Source: Prochlorococcus sp. AG-442-B03 (GTDB lineage: Bacteria > Cyanobacteriota > Cyanobacteriia > PCC-6307 > Cyanobiaceae). From it: a stretch of 64,000 nucleotides of DNA. Positions within the stretch are counted from its first letter, which is position 1; the number at the start of each line of letters is the position of its first letter. The stretch spans positions 1 to 64,000 of the forward strand of contig QCPU01000001.1 of assembly GCA_003212395.1 (NCBI GenBank), written 5' to 3'. The translations under genes and the position numbers were made by a program. This document shows, in pieces, positions 40,534 through 48,644 of the stretch. The notes below the pieces were generated by a model, which was given only the letters and a program-made list of their open reading frames with translations, did no database searches and was not told the origin of the DNA.

Positions 40534-41169
40534 ATGACTATTGAAAATAAAAATATTGATCTTCTTAATAATGACTTAACAGGAGATTTATACAATATTT
40601 ATAAAAAATCATCCTTCCTAGCTATTGACACTGAAGCAATGGGGTTAATTCATGGCAGAGATAGGCTCTGTTTAGTACAAATATGTAATGAATTTAAAAA
40701 AACATCCTGTATAAAAATTGAACTTAACACATCTTCTTCACCTCATTTAAGAGCACTTCTTGAAGATGATAAAATTACTAAAATCTTTCATTATGCGAGA
40801 TTTGATATAGCGGCTCTAAAATGCAATCTTGAAATTAATACAAAAAATATTTTTTGTACAAAAATTGCTAGTAAGCTAGCTAGAACTTATACAAATAAAC
40901 ACGGTTTAAAAGATTTAATTAATGAATTATTAGGGATAGAATTAGACAAAAGCTCACAAAGCAGTGATTGGGGCAGCAACCAAGATCTAACCAAAGATCA
41001 ATTAGATTATGCTGCAAATGATGTTAGATATTTAATTGAAGCTATGCATAAATTAAAAGTTATTTTAGAAAGAGAGAATAGATATGAATTAGCTCAAAAA
41101 TGTTTCGAAACTGTTTCTGTACATGCTGATTTAGATATACAAAAATTCTCAAATATATTTGAACATTAA
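40534..41169 (+). CDS. rnd: RNase D-like 3'-5' exonuclease
   Basis: A 211-residue DEDD-family exonuclease. Exo I is AIDTEAMGL (Asp32, Glu34), Exo II is IFHYARFDIAALK, and Exo III is LDYAANDVRYL with the Tyr-x3-Asp pattern. It lacks the HRDC domains of E. coli RNase D, as in other short cyanobacterial forms. Probably trims tRNA or other stable RNA 3' ends. It starts after a 162-bp A+T-rich spacer and converges on a small unknown gene. Confidence 0.86.
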   Translation: MTIENKNIDLLNNDLTGDLYNIYKKSSFLAIDTEAMGLIHGRDRLCLVQICNEFKKTSCIKIELNTSSSPHLRALLEDDKITKIFHYARFDIAALKCNLEINTKNIFCTKIASKLARTYTNKHGLKDLINELLGIELDKSSQSSDWGSNQDLTKDQLDYAANDVRYLIEAMHKLKVILERENRYELAQKCFETVSVHADLDIQKFSNIFEH

Positions 41170-41172
41170 TAA

Positions 41173-41439
41173 TCAATCTTCAGTTAAAAAATGATCTTCA
41201 CCATCAAGAGTTTCCATAAGCTTATCAAGTATCTTTGAAGAACTTAATTTATCTCCATCATTTTTTTCACAAATTTCTAAGACATTTTGTGCAACTTGTA
41301 TTTTTTCTGGAATAGTTTTCGAGCCTTCTTTTGCAATTTGAATTTCTACTTTCTTCTTAGCAGAAGATAAGCTTATACTCATAAGTTTTGCAATCTCTGC
41401 GCAAATTTTTAGATATTGCCGATCATTTATTGGATACAT
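41173..41439 (-). CDS. Conserved hypothetical protein, 88 residues
   Basis: Not recognised. The product is predicted helical and charged (Lys/Glu-rich), with no signal peptide, membrane segment or cysteine motif. It lies between the exonuclease (3 bp, convergent) and the LpxB-related gene (34 bp), and shares base and codon character with its neighbours, which supports it as a real gene. Confidence 0.65.
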   Translation of the reverse strand: MYPINDRQYLKICAEIAKLMSISLSSAKKKVEIQIAKEGSKTIPEKIQVAQNVLEICEKNDGDKLSSSKILDKLMETLDGEDHFLTED

Positions 41440-41473
41440 AAAAGAATAAATAATTAATTCAATAGTCGCTTTA

Positions 41474-42703
41474 CTAAGATAACAAACGAAGGTTTATGAA
41501 ATCTACGATTTTCTGACTTGCTCCGGATTCCCCCATTCTTTTTTGTCCAATTTTTGCTTGTTCTAACCTATAAAATTTTTCTTTTAAAAGTAAACTTAAA
41601 CGTTTTAAAAGAATTTTTTTATTCTTGCAGACTAATACACTACCTCCCAATAATCTTGATTGCCTTTTTGCGAATGCTTTTGTAAATTGTGGTCCAGAAC
41701 CAGGTAGAGAAAGAGATGGAATTCCAAGGCCAGCAATTTGCTCTGTAGCAGTTCCTGCATTAGACAAGCCAACTTCTGCCATATTTGCCCATAAATTGAA
41801 TTTACCTTTTCCAATCACTACATATTGATCTTTCTTTTTCCATACTGAATCTTCATCAATTAAAAATTTAACTTTACTCTGTTTTATAAAACCATATTTA
41901 TTTAAATAACTTTGAATTTGAATCACACTAGCATTAAGGCTCAAAGGCAAAAGTATTAACAAATTCTCTGATAAATGAAAATCTTGCAAGCAATCAAGAA
42001 AATTATCAAGATTTTTAAGAGCTTCAGGGTATCTACTTCCAACTAATAAAATAATCCTTTTAAAAGAAATAATATTTGATATCTTATCGTTTGTTGGATT
42101 AACAAAATCCATCATTGGATTACCCAAGTATTTTGCATCAATATTTTTTCTATTCAAATTATTAGCTGTAATTTTATCTCTCATAATTAAATTTTTACAT
42201 CTTGGAGATTTCATTAAAAACATTTCCCATGGATCCCATTCAGAACCTTTCAACTTATGATAAAAATCGCTTATATCCCAACTTGGTCCACTACTCCAAG
42301 TATGATCACTTTTTGGAGTTCCAATGAAACTAAATTCGCATTCTGAACTCCAAGCGTAAAATAATGGCAATAAATCTCCTACTGCGATAATTTTGCAGTT
42401 ATATTTTGACTTTTGTTTTACAAGTAAAAAATTTCTTAAATTATCAATTAAAAATCCTGCAAACAAATCAAGCAAAAATCCCTTCAGACTTTGATTACTA
42501 AAACCTCCACTAGGCAGCTCTTTTAAATATCCTATTTTACGAAAATTATTGGATTTTATGGAATTAAATACATCTCCATTGCCTACTAAAGGCAAAACTT
42601 CAATATTTTTATTTCGTATTTTTTTTAGTAATCTTTTTATTATTTCAGATGCGATAACATCTTCTCCATGGCCATTGCATATAAATAGTAGAGAATGAGA
42701 CAC
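41474..42703 (-). CDS. LpxB-related glycosyltransferase-like protein
   Basis: A protein of about 409 residues of the lipid-A-disaccharide-synthase-related group. FICNGHGEDVIASEII near the N-terminus, VGDLLPLFYAW, GSGPQFTKAFAKRQ and AEVGLSNAGTATEQIAGLGI are the donor/acceptor-site-type motifs. Start is GTG at 42703. The open frame upstream runs through the antisense of a tRNA-Cys gene and is not coding. It may be a membrane-lipid or surface polysaccharide enzyme; substrate unknown. It is divergent from tRNA-Cys. Confidence 0.75.
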   Translation of the reverse strand: MSHSLLFICNGHGEDVIASEIIKRLLKKIRNKNIEVLPLVGNGDVFNSIKSNNFRKIGYLKELPSGGFSNQSLKGFLLDLFAGFLIDNLRNFLLVKQKSKYNCKIIAVGDLLPLFYAWSSECEFSFIGTPKSDHTWSSGPSWDISDFYHKLKGSEWDPWEMFLMKSPRCKNLIMRDKITANNLNRKNIDAKYLGNPMMDFVNPTNDKISNIISFKRIILLVGSRYPEALKNLDNFLDCLQDFHLSENLLILLPLSLNASVIQIQSYLNKYGFIKQSKVKFLIDEDSVWKKKDQYVVIGKGKFNLWANMAEVGLSNAGTATEQIAGLGIPSLSLPGSGPQFTKAFAKRQSRLLGGSVLVCKNKKILLKRLSLLLKEKFYRLEQAKIGQKRMGESGASQKIVDFINLRLLS

Positions 42704-42745
42704 CTTACTGTTAAGATCGTAAAAAGACTCAATCGAATCTTTTTC

Positions 42746-42816
42746 GGCGGCATGGCCAAGTGGTAAGGCAGAGGATTGCAAATCCTTTATCCCCAGTTCG
42801 AATCTGGGTGCCGCCT
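42746..42816 (+). tRNA. tRNA-Cys (anticodon GCA)
   Basis: The acceptor stem GGCGGCA pairs with TGCCGCC. The loop TTGCAAA has anticodon GCA, closed by GAGGA/TCCTT, and the T arm contains AGTTCGAATCT. The discriminator is T and no CCA is encoded. Its T arm and 3' end recur at 43534-43559, so this gene looks to be the attachment site of an integrated element. Confidence 0.96.
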
Positions 42817-42817
42817 T
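42792..42817 (+). repeat. attL-like repeat (3' part of tRNA-Cys)
   Basis: The 26 bases from CCCAGTTCG to CCGCCTT at the tRNA 3' end are repeated in the same orientation at 43534-43559 with a single mismatch (G to A at the 19th base). Such a partial tRNA duplication is the hallmark of site-specific integration at a tRNA gene. Confidence 0.7.
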
Positions 42818-42902
42818 TTTCAAACCAACCAATATATTCTCTGAAATCCTTTGCAGAATCAAGAGTTTTGAATATCGGTTAGTGTATTTCAAATGTTTAT
42901 TA

Positions 42903-42924
42903 CTGGTAGGAAACTGGTAGGAAA
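42903..42924 (+). repeat. Tandem 11-bp repeat CTGGTAGGAAA, two copies
   Basis: CTGGTAGGAAA at 42903-42913 and again at 42914-42924, 86 bp inside the tRNA-side border. The motif TGGTAGGAAA recurs in tandem at 43458-43479. This is suggestive of recombinase arm-type sites. Confidence 0.65.
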
Positions 42925-42987
42925 ATTACTTCACTAACTTAATAAAATATTATCGCATCAATATTCTTCATAGTTAAATTAGATTAT

Positions 42988-43371
42988 TTATTTATTTTCA
43001 ATATGATCAAGCAAACTTTTTGCTAAGGAGAAATCTGGATCTAATTTCAGAGAGATTGATAAATCTTTAGTTGCTTGTTGATATTTTTTCATAACTTCAA
43101 ATGCAAAACCTCTCCAGAAAAATAAATAAGCATTATGAGGGTCTATTTCAATTGCTTTGTTGTAATCAATAATCGCATCTCCATACCTACTTAAGAATAT
43201 TTTTGTATTACCTCTTAGATCATATGCCTCTACAATACGATTTTTATTGATAGGCAAATAACTCAGTTCTAATGCATTATCAAAATACTCTAATGCAATT
43301 AAATATGCTTCACACTCTTTTAATACCTTCCCTAATTCAACATATTCATTAAATTTAAAAAATTTATTCAC
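42988..43371 (-). CDS. TPR-repeat protein within the tRNA-Cys island
   Basis: A 127-residue protein made of about three tetratricopeptide repeats. Y-A/I-x-x-x-D-Y-x-x-A-I-x-x-D-P patterns are visible, e.g. RYGDAIIDYNKAIEIDPHNA (about residues 63-82). There is no signal peptide. Such proteins act as protein-binding scaffolds; partner unknown. It is the only gene between the tRNA-Cys gene and its partial copy, so it is likely an accessory cargo gene. Base composition is similar to the rest of the window. Confidence 0.75.
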   Translation of the reverse strand: MNKFFKFNEYVELGKVLKECEAYLIALEYFDNALELSYLPINKNRIVEAYDLRGNTKIFLSRYGDAIIDYNKAIEIDPHNAYLFFWRGFAFEVMKKYQQATKDLSISLKLDPDFSLAKSLLDHIENK

Positions 43372-43457
43372 TTTTTTAAATAAATTTATTTTAAATGCAA
43401 TTTTTCCTACCTTAATTATATAGAAATAGATTGAAAGTAAATATTCAACCCATCTAA

Positions 43458-43479
43458 TGGTAGGAAAGTGGTAGGAAAG
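43458..43479 (+). repeat. Tandem 11-bp repeat TGGTAGGAAAG, two copies
   Basis: TGGTAGGAAAG at 43458-43468 and 43469-43479, 54 bp before the partial tRNA copy. It shares TGGTAGGAAA and the 11-bp period with the pair at 42903-42924, in the same orientation. Confidence 0.65.
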
Positions 43480-43533
43480 TTTCTATTTTGATCTCAAAAA
43501 ATTCAATTATAGATTGATTTTTGCAATACAAAA

Positions 43534-43559
43534 CCCAGTTCGAATCTGGGTACCGCCTT
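43534..43559 (+). repeat. attR-like partial copy of tRNA-Cys
   Basis: Twenty-five of 26 bases match the tRNA-Cys T arm and acceptor 3' end at 42792-42817. The mismatch (A for G at 43552) would break one acceptor pair, so it does not encode a working tRNA. The flanking 5' bases (TTTTTGCAATACAAAA) only weakly recall the tRNA anticodon region. Confidence 0.7.
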
Positions 43560-43670
43560 CTTTAATTTTTTTACACGTCTAATTATGAAATTTTCGAAAA
43601 ACTTTAGTTTCAAATAAAGGGCAAAAAGTTTCAATTACTTATCGTTATTTATAGAAAATAATCTTATATT

Positions 43671-43688
43671 TATTATTTATAAATAATA
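43671..43688. other. 18-bp A/T-only perfect palindrome
   Basis: TATTATTTATAAATAATA is its own reverse complement. It lies about 80 bp beyond the stop of the minus-strand gene at 43770. It may be a weak terminator or protein site, or chance in A+T-rich DNA. Confidence 0.35.
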
Positions 43689-43769
43689 CCTTATATATTC
43701 ATTGATATAAAATTCAATGGATTTATTTATTATTTTCATCAGATTATTTATATATAAATTTGAACTATT

Positions 43770-43937
43770 TTAGTAATCATTATCTGCTACACACATTCCT
43801 AAACATCTAACACCATTTGATGCAGTCCTTTTGCAATGATTACATAAAATAGGATCTTTTTCTAAAGGAAGGTTAATTTTTGAATTATTATGATCCTTTA
43901 AACCAATTAACTCTTGTGTTGAATTAAATAGAGCCAT
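43770..43937 (-). CDS. Small Cys-rich conserved hypothetical
   Basis: A 55-residue product beginning MALFNSTQELIGLKDHNN. Its C-terminal part has CNHCKRTASNGVRCLGMCV, four cysteines in a CxxC...CxxxC pattern that could bind zinc or an Fe-S cluster. ATG 43937 overlaps the end of the upstream gene by 14 bp. The family is not recognised and function is unknown. A longer frame upstream to 43982 is less likely. Confidence 0.6.
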   Translation of the reverse strand: MALFNSTQELIGLKDHNNSKINLPLEKDPILCNHCKRTASNGVRCLGMCVADNDY

Positions 43938-44568
43938 TCTTAGAATCATCACTTGAGTCGATACTAACAACAAGTGGAGCATTTGTGTTGGAAGAAGGTA
44001 TATCCATGATTTTTACAGTTTCTTTGGGCTCTTCAATAATTTTATTTTCTTTAGTATTCTCATCAACTGCACATGCTTCAAGCGCCTCTCGAAGCAGTGA
44101 ATCAAAAGTTGCTCCAGGCAATCTATGTCTAGCAACTTCAAGAAAAGTTCTCGGTAACGATTCAGATGCAGCATCTCGTAAAGCAGGATTATTCTTTCTA
44201 TGATCTTGTTCTTCTTCTATTGATTTAATAAACCTCAGTGTGACATCTCTTTTGGTAGAGGCTTTTATCAGCGTATCGTTTTCAGGATTACTAACATTAG
44301 GTTCATTTTCAAGATCACTAAGTCTTTTTTCCAAACTATTTAAGACTTCATTAGCTTCTTTACTAATATGCGCTAATTGACCATCGGACAAATTAGGTAA
44401 ATCAGCGACAAAAACTTTCCCATGATCCCTTAGTGTCAAGAAAGTTGGTCTTGGACCTTGAGCCTGTCTACCACTCAATTCGGAATTATTAGCTATTAGT
44501 CTTTTTGGAGGTGTAGGGCCAGCTGAACTACGTCTACGTGTAATTCTTTGATTATTTGCAAAGGGCAT
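43924..44568 (-). CDS. Conserved hypothetical protein, 214 residues
   Basis: Not recognised. The N-terminus is basic and Ser/Pro-rich (NNQRITRRRSSAGPTPPKR). A charged, helical middle has coiled-coil character (LNSLEKRLSDLENEPN), SLPRTFLEVARHRLPGATFD is a distinctive segment, and the C-terminus is acidic and disordered. There is no membrane segment. It lies next to purM on the same strand with a 132-bp A+T-rich spacer between them. Confidence 0.7.
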   Translation of the reverse strand: MPFANNQRITRRRSSAGPTPPKRLIANNSELSGRQAQGPRPTFLTLRDHGKVFVADLPNLSDGQLAHISKEANEVLNSLEKRLSDLENEPNVSNPENDTLIKASTKRDVTLRFIKSIEEEQDHRKNNPALRDAASESLPRTFLEVARHRLPGATFDSLLREALEACAVDENTKENKIIEEPKETVKIMDIPSSNTNAPLVVSIDSSDDSKNGSI

Positions 44569-44700
44569 TGAATAAAGGTTAAATCTTAAAACTTAAACTT
44601 CCGATATAATTCGGCGGTAATTTTATTATATTACACCTAACTTTTTCATTTGGGTATAAAAAATAATTTTTTAAAACTGATTTAAAAAAGATAAAAAAAT

Positions 44701-45744
44701 TTAAGTTAAAATTTCAGGCAGAAATTTACTAATTGTTGAATCATTTTTTCGAACTATCTTTCCAATTTCCCAACTATCTATTTCATGATCTTTACAAATA
44801 GTTAATATCGCATCCTTAAATTGTTTATCAATAATTAAACAAAATCCCACTCCAAGATTGAAAGTATTCCAAAAATCTTTTTCAGGAATCGATCCTTTCT
44901 CTTTAAGGAATTTAAATAAAATAGGTATTTCCCAAGAACTGGTATTTATATAAGGAATAAAATCAGAAGGTATACATCTTGGTAAATTTTCTGGAATTCC
45001 TCCTCCAGTAATATGAGACATTGCTTTAATTTCTATATTTTCAGATAACATTTGGTTAATCACATTATTATAAATTTTTGTAGGTTTCAATAACTCATCA
45101 TAAAAATTTAGGTGAGAAACTTTTTCAAATTCTTTATCTATTAGATTATTGTTTTGAATAATTTTTCTTACTAAACTAAAGCCATTACTATGCACTCCAT
45201 TACTTTTTAAAGCAATTATTATGTCATTTTCAGATATTTTTTTTCCATTAATAAGCTTATCCTCATCAACTATTCCAACACAAAATCCTGCAAGATCATA
45301 CTTATTTTTTGAATAAAATCCAGGCATTTCAGCAGTTTCTCCGCCGAGTAATGAACAGTTATTTTCTCCGCAGCCATGTGAAATTCCCTGAACAACCCTC
45401 AATAATTGTTTCTTATCAAGTTTACCAGTAGCAATATAATCCAGAAAAAATAAAGGTTTTGCCCCACTAGTAATAATATCGTTCATGCACATAGCAACTA
45501 AATCAATCCCAACCTCAAAGTGAAAGTTTTTACTTTGAGCTAATTCTAATTTTGTTCCAACACCATCAGTTCCTGAAACTAGAACTGGTTTTTTAAAACT
45601 ATCTATAGGAATTCTAAAAAAACCTCCGAACCCACCAATACCCTCAATCACATTAGATGTATGAGTTCCTTCAACTGCCTGTTTAATTTCGGAAACAAAT
45701 TCTCGCCCAGCTTCTATATCTACACCTGATGTTTTGTAATCCAT
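44701..45744 (-). CDS. purM: phosphoribosylformylglycinamidine cyclo-ligase
   Basis: Fifth step of purine synthesis, making AIR. The 347-residue product has DYKTSGVDIEAGREFV, SGTDGVGTKLELAQ, LLGGETAEMPGFY and the SNGVHSNGFSLVRK and HITGGGIPENLPR motifs. Length is normal. It is divergent from panC-cmk (98 bp). Confidence 0.96.
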   Translation of the reverse strand: MDYKTSGVDIEAGREFVSEIKQAVEGTHTSNVIEGIGGFGGFFRIPIDSFKKPVLVSGTDGVGTKLELAQSKNFHFEVGIDLVAMCMNDIITSGAKPLFFLDYIATGKLDKKQLLRVVQGISHGCGENNCSLLGGETAEMPGFYSKNKYDLAGFCVGIVDEDKLINGKKISENDIIIALKSNGVHSNGFSLVRKIIQNNNLIDKEFEKVSHLNFYDELLKPTKIYNNVINQMLSENIEIKAMSHITGGGIPENLPRCIPSDFIPYINTSSWEIPILFKFLKEKGSIPEKDFWNTFNLGVGFCLIIDKQFKDAILTICKDHEIDSWEIGKIVRKNDSTISKFLPEILT

Positions 45745-45842
45745 GAAATAAAAATGATAGACTTTCCCTATATAGATATTCCTCCTAAGATTGCTTTTGT
45801 CCAGTAATTATTTATCAAATAGATTTATTTTTTAAAAACAAA

Positions 45843-47375
45843 GTGAAAAAAGTAATCATAAGGAAAACTGAAGAAATAGAAAATTGGAGGAGAAATATAA
45901 ATAGTGAAATTAACTTTATTCCAACAATGGGTAATCTTCATAATGGACATATAAAACTAATATCAACAGCAAAAAATGACAATTCTAATGTTAATTTAGT
46001 AAGTATTTTTATTAATCCCCTTCAATTTGATAACAAGTTAGATTTAGAGAATTACCCGAAAACAATTGATAATGATATAAAAATATCCTTTTCAAATGGC
46101 GCAGATGCCATCTTCATCCCAAGTAATGAAGATATATATCCACCGAATAATAAAAATATTAAATTCCTAAAAGCTCCAATAGAATTATCTTCTGCATTAT
46201 GTGGATTAAATCGAATTGGACATTTTGATGGCGTTTGTACAGTAGTTTATAGATTACTTAATCTCATCAAGCCAAAAAATCTTTACTTAGGAGAAAAAGA
46301 TTGGCAACAACTTTTGATTTTAAAAAATCTTGTTTTAAGAAAAAAATTAAATGTTGCCATTAAATCTATTCCCACACAAAGAGATTTTGATGGAATTCCT
46401 CTAAGTTCACGTAATTTACATTTATCAAAAAAAGAAAGAAAATTGATTAAGTTTTTTTCAAGTGAGTTATTAGAAGCAAAAAAAAATTTTCATCAAGACA
46501 AAAAAATCAATTTAAACGAAATAATTAAAAAGCTATCAGCAAAAAAAATTTCAATTGAATATTTAGAACATTTACACCCTCACACACTCCAAAAAGCAAG
46601 ACTTGAGGATAATATTTCTTTACTGGCTGGTGCGATAAGATGTGGAGAGACAAGATTAATTGATCACGTTTTTCTAATGAAAAGAAGGCCGATTATTGCA
46701 ATTGATGGCCCTGCAGGGTCAGGTAAAAGTACCGTCACAAAGTTATTAGCGAAAAAACTTAAACTTTTATATTTAGATACTGGAGCAATGTATAGGGCAT
46801 TGAGTTGGCTTATGATGAAAGAAAGTATTGATTATACAAAAGAAGAAAAATTAGAGAATATTCTTAAAGATATATCTATTGTTTTCAAGTCGAATACAAA
46901 TTCACATCAGGATGTTTATGTTAATAACTACTGTGTTACTGAAGAAATTAGGTCGCAAAAGGTAAGTTCCATCGTTTCTAAAATTTCCTCAATAAAAGAA
47001 GTAAGAAAATTCTTAGTAGAAGAACAAAGAAAAATTGGCGAATCAGGGGGTCTTGTAGCTGAAGGAAGAGATATAGGAACTACTGTTTTTCCTCATGCAG
47101 AACTTAAAATATTTTTAACTGCTAGCATCGATGAAAGAGCAAAAAGAAGAAAATCTGATAAAAATAGTAAAGAATCACAAGAAATAGACCTGCATACATT
47201 AAAAGAACTTATAAAGAAAAGAGATTTTGAAGATTCCAATAGGAAAATTTCACCTCTAACAAAAGCAAATGACGCATTAGAAATTATTACTGATGGATAT
47301 TCAGTTGATGAAGTAGTGGATAAAATTATTGAACTTTATGATGACAAGATTCCTAAAGAGACTGAGATCAAATAA
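45843..47375 (+). CDS. panC/cmk: Bifunctional pantoate-beta-alanine ligase / cytidylate kinase
   Basis: One protein of 510 residues joins two enzymes. The PanC half (1-~280) has PTMGNLHNGHIKL with HxGH at 33-36 and LYLGEKDWQQL. The Cmk half (from ~283) has the P-loop GPAGSGKST at 289-297, LDTGAMYRAL and EGRDIGTTVFPHA. PanC makes pantothenate; Cmk phosphorylates CMP and dCMP. The fusion is a known cyanobacterial feature. Start is GTG at 45843. Confidence 0.95.
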   Translation: MKKVIIRKTEEIENWRRNINSEINFIPTMGNLHNGHIKLISTAKNDNSNVNLVSIFINPLQFDNKLDLENYPKTIDNDIKISFSNGADAIFIPSNEDIYPPNNKNIKFLKAPIELSSALCGLNRIGHFDGVCTVVYRLLNLIKPKNLYLGEKDWQQLLILKNLVLRKKLNVAIKSIPTQRDFDGIPLSSRNLHLSKKERKLIKFFSSELLEAKKNFHQDKKINLNEIIKKLSAKKISIEYLEHLHPHTLQKARLEDNISLLAGAIRCGETRLIDHVFLMKRRPIIAIDGPAGSGKSTVTKLLAKKLKLLYLDTGAMYRALSWLMMKESIDYTKEEKLENILKDISIVFKSNTNSHQDVYVNNYCVTEEIRSQKVSSIVSKISSIKEVRKFLVEEQRKIGESGGLVAEGRDIGTTVFPHAELKIFLTASIDERAKRRKSDKNSKESQEIDLHTLKELIKKRDFEDSNRKISPLTKANDALEIITDGYSVDEVVDKIIELYDDKIPKETEIK

Positions 47376-47377
47376 AT

Positions 47378-47851
47378 TCAAGAAATACTTTCCAAAAAAC
47401 CGTTTACAGAGTCTTCTAAAATATCAAGGACATAATCGAAGCCTTCATCACCTCCAAAATATGGGTCAGGAACTTCTTGCTCATTAAAAACTGATCTAAA
47501 ATCTTGTATTTTTTTAATTGATGCAAGATCAGTTGAAGCTGTTCTATTTTTAAGATCTTGAATATTTCTAAAATTTGATTCGTCCATCGCAAGAATATAG
47601 TTAAATTCGTCAAAATCTTTGATAGTAAATTGACGAGCCCTGCTCAAGATATTTATATCTCTTCTTTCTGCTGCAATTCTCATCCTAGAGTCAGCTTTTT
47701 TTCCAATATGCCAACTTCCAGTTCCAGCGGAATCTACAATAAAGCCATCGGTTAATCCCTTCTTTTCGAGTAGACTTATAAAGATAGCTTCTGCTGCAGG
47801 AGACCTACAAATATTTCCCAAACATACAAAAAGAACAGAAATTTTTTTCAT
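47378..47851 (-). CDS. Low molecular weight protein-tyrosine phosphatase
   Basis: A 157-residue phosphatase. The P-loop CLGNICRS (Cys10, Arg16) is the family nucleophile motif, and VPDPYFGGDEGFDYV carries the general acid Asp. LSRARQFTIKDFDEFN and ILAMDESNFRN are also characteristic. Physiological substrate unknown. It is 2 bp from the convergent panC/cmk and 31 bp from pebB on the same strand. Confidence 0.92.
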   Translation of the reverse strand: MKKISVLFVCLGNICRSPAAEAIFISLLEKKGLTDGFIVDSAGTGSWHIGKKADSRMRIAAERRDINILSRARQFTIKDFDEFNYILAMDESNFRNIQDLKNRTASTDLASIKKIQDFRSVFNEQEVPDPYFGGDEGFDYVLDILEDSVNGFLESIS

Positions 47852-47882
47852 ATGATTTCAAATTTCAACAATTATAAGACTT

Positions 47883-48644
47883 TTAAGTAGTAAATAAAAC
47901 TTCTTTAATTAAAGATTCAGTAAATTCTTTACCAAACAAACTAGACAACATTGGCCTTGCTGGATCGTTATCTCTTCTATATTTCAAATAATTATTTTGA
48001 CCGTTTATTAATTCTTTCTGAATTTCCATATTTGCTTCTTTGCTTTCGAAAAGAATTTCCAAATACAAATCAAGATATTCCTTAAATGAGGTATAAAGCT
48101 GATTAGCAATTAAAAAATCACTTCTTTCTTCTTTTGGTAATTTTGACCAGATTACTCCTGGAGAAAAAAATCTAGCTAAATCTGCAGACATTTTTTCAGC
48201 TAGTGGGAGTGATGAATGACAATGATTTTTGAGTTTTATAAGTTTTTCTAATAACTGATTATTGTATTGATTTTGTATTTTCAATGAAGGCTGAAAATCT
48301 AATACTAATAAATGACTATTAGGAAAAGAAACAAAATCTACTCCAAAAAATGGCACGTTATAAATAGTATTAGGAATAATTAAAAAATTTAAAACAGAAT
48401 AATTTGGACTATTTATACAAACAGCTCTCGCGAATTGAATTCTTTTTTTATGCGTTACACCCCAAGTAGAAAGATTGACATTTTTTTTTGATTTTTTTGA
48501 ACCATAAGTTGAATCTTTATAAGAATATTCCGAGGGTATTATTTTTTCTAAACAATTATATTTATTTAAACTATTAGTTAAATATTTTAGAAAATTATGC
48601 CATCTCCAATCTGGCCTGTAAAAAATAGTATCTTGTATTAACAT
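47883..48644 (-). CDS. pebB: phycoerythrobilin:ferredoxin oxidoreductase
   Basis: Second reductase of phycoerythrobilin synthesis, reducing 15,16-dihydrobiliverdin. The 253-residue product has the bilin reductase landmarks [20 protein letters not shown] (positions about 92-111), LLVLDFQPS and the C-terminal [19 protein letters not shown] (a family signature). It starts directly at the pebA stop. The order ho1-pebA-pebB is preserved on this strand. Confidence 0.92.
   Translation of the reverse strand: MLIQDTIFYRPDWRWHNFLKYLTNSLNKYNCLEKIIPSEYSYKDSTYGSKKSKKNVNLSTWGVTHKKRIQFARAVCINSPNYSVLNFLIIPNTIYNVPFFGVDFVSFPNSHLLVLDFQPSLKIQNQYNNQLLEKLIKLKNHCHSSLPLAEKMSADLARFFSPGVIWSKLPKEERSDFLIANQLYTSFKEYLDLYLEILFESKEANMEIQKELINGQNNYLKYRRDNDPARPMLSSLFGKEFTESLIKEVLFTT

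Larger units (their letters stand above)
42792..43559. mobile_element. Remnant of a tRNA-Cys-integrated element (about 770 bp)
   Basis: Bounded by the intact tRNA-Cys 3' end and a 26-bp partial copy of it. Inside are the TPR gene on the minus strand and two tandem-repeat pairs of an 11-bp motif near each border. No integrase, transposase or replication gene is present. It may be a decayed island or a minimal element moved by a recombinase elsewhere in the genome; tyrosine-recombinase islands at tRNA genes are known in Prochlorococcus. The inference rests on the repeats. Confidence 0.55.
43372..43769. other. 398-bp non-coding interval with repeats
   Basis: Very A+T-rich. It holds an inverted copy of the GGTAGGAAA motif (43403-43411), the second tandem pair (43458-43479), the partial tRNA-Cys copy (43534-43559) and an 18-bp perfect palindrome (43671-43688). 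No coding frame of substance was found in it. Confidence 0.7.

Noticed and set aside
42704-42892. N-terminal extension of the LpxB-related reading frame
   Set aside because: The extra residues are the antisense translation of the tRNA-Cys gene; a GTG at 42703 gives the family N-terminus.
43560-43769. CRISPR-like or integrase remnants after the partial tRNA copy
   Set aside because: No regularly spaced repeats and no coding frame with recombinase motifs; the stretch is plain A+T-rich DNA with one palindrome.
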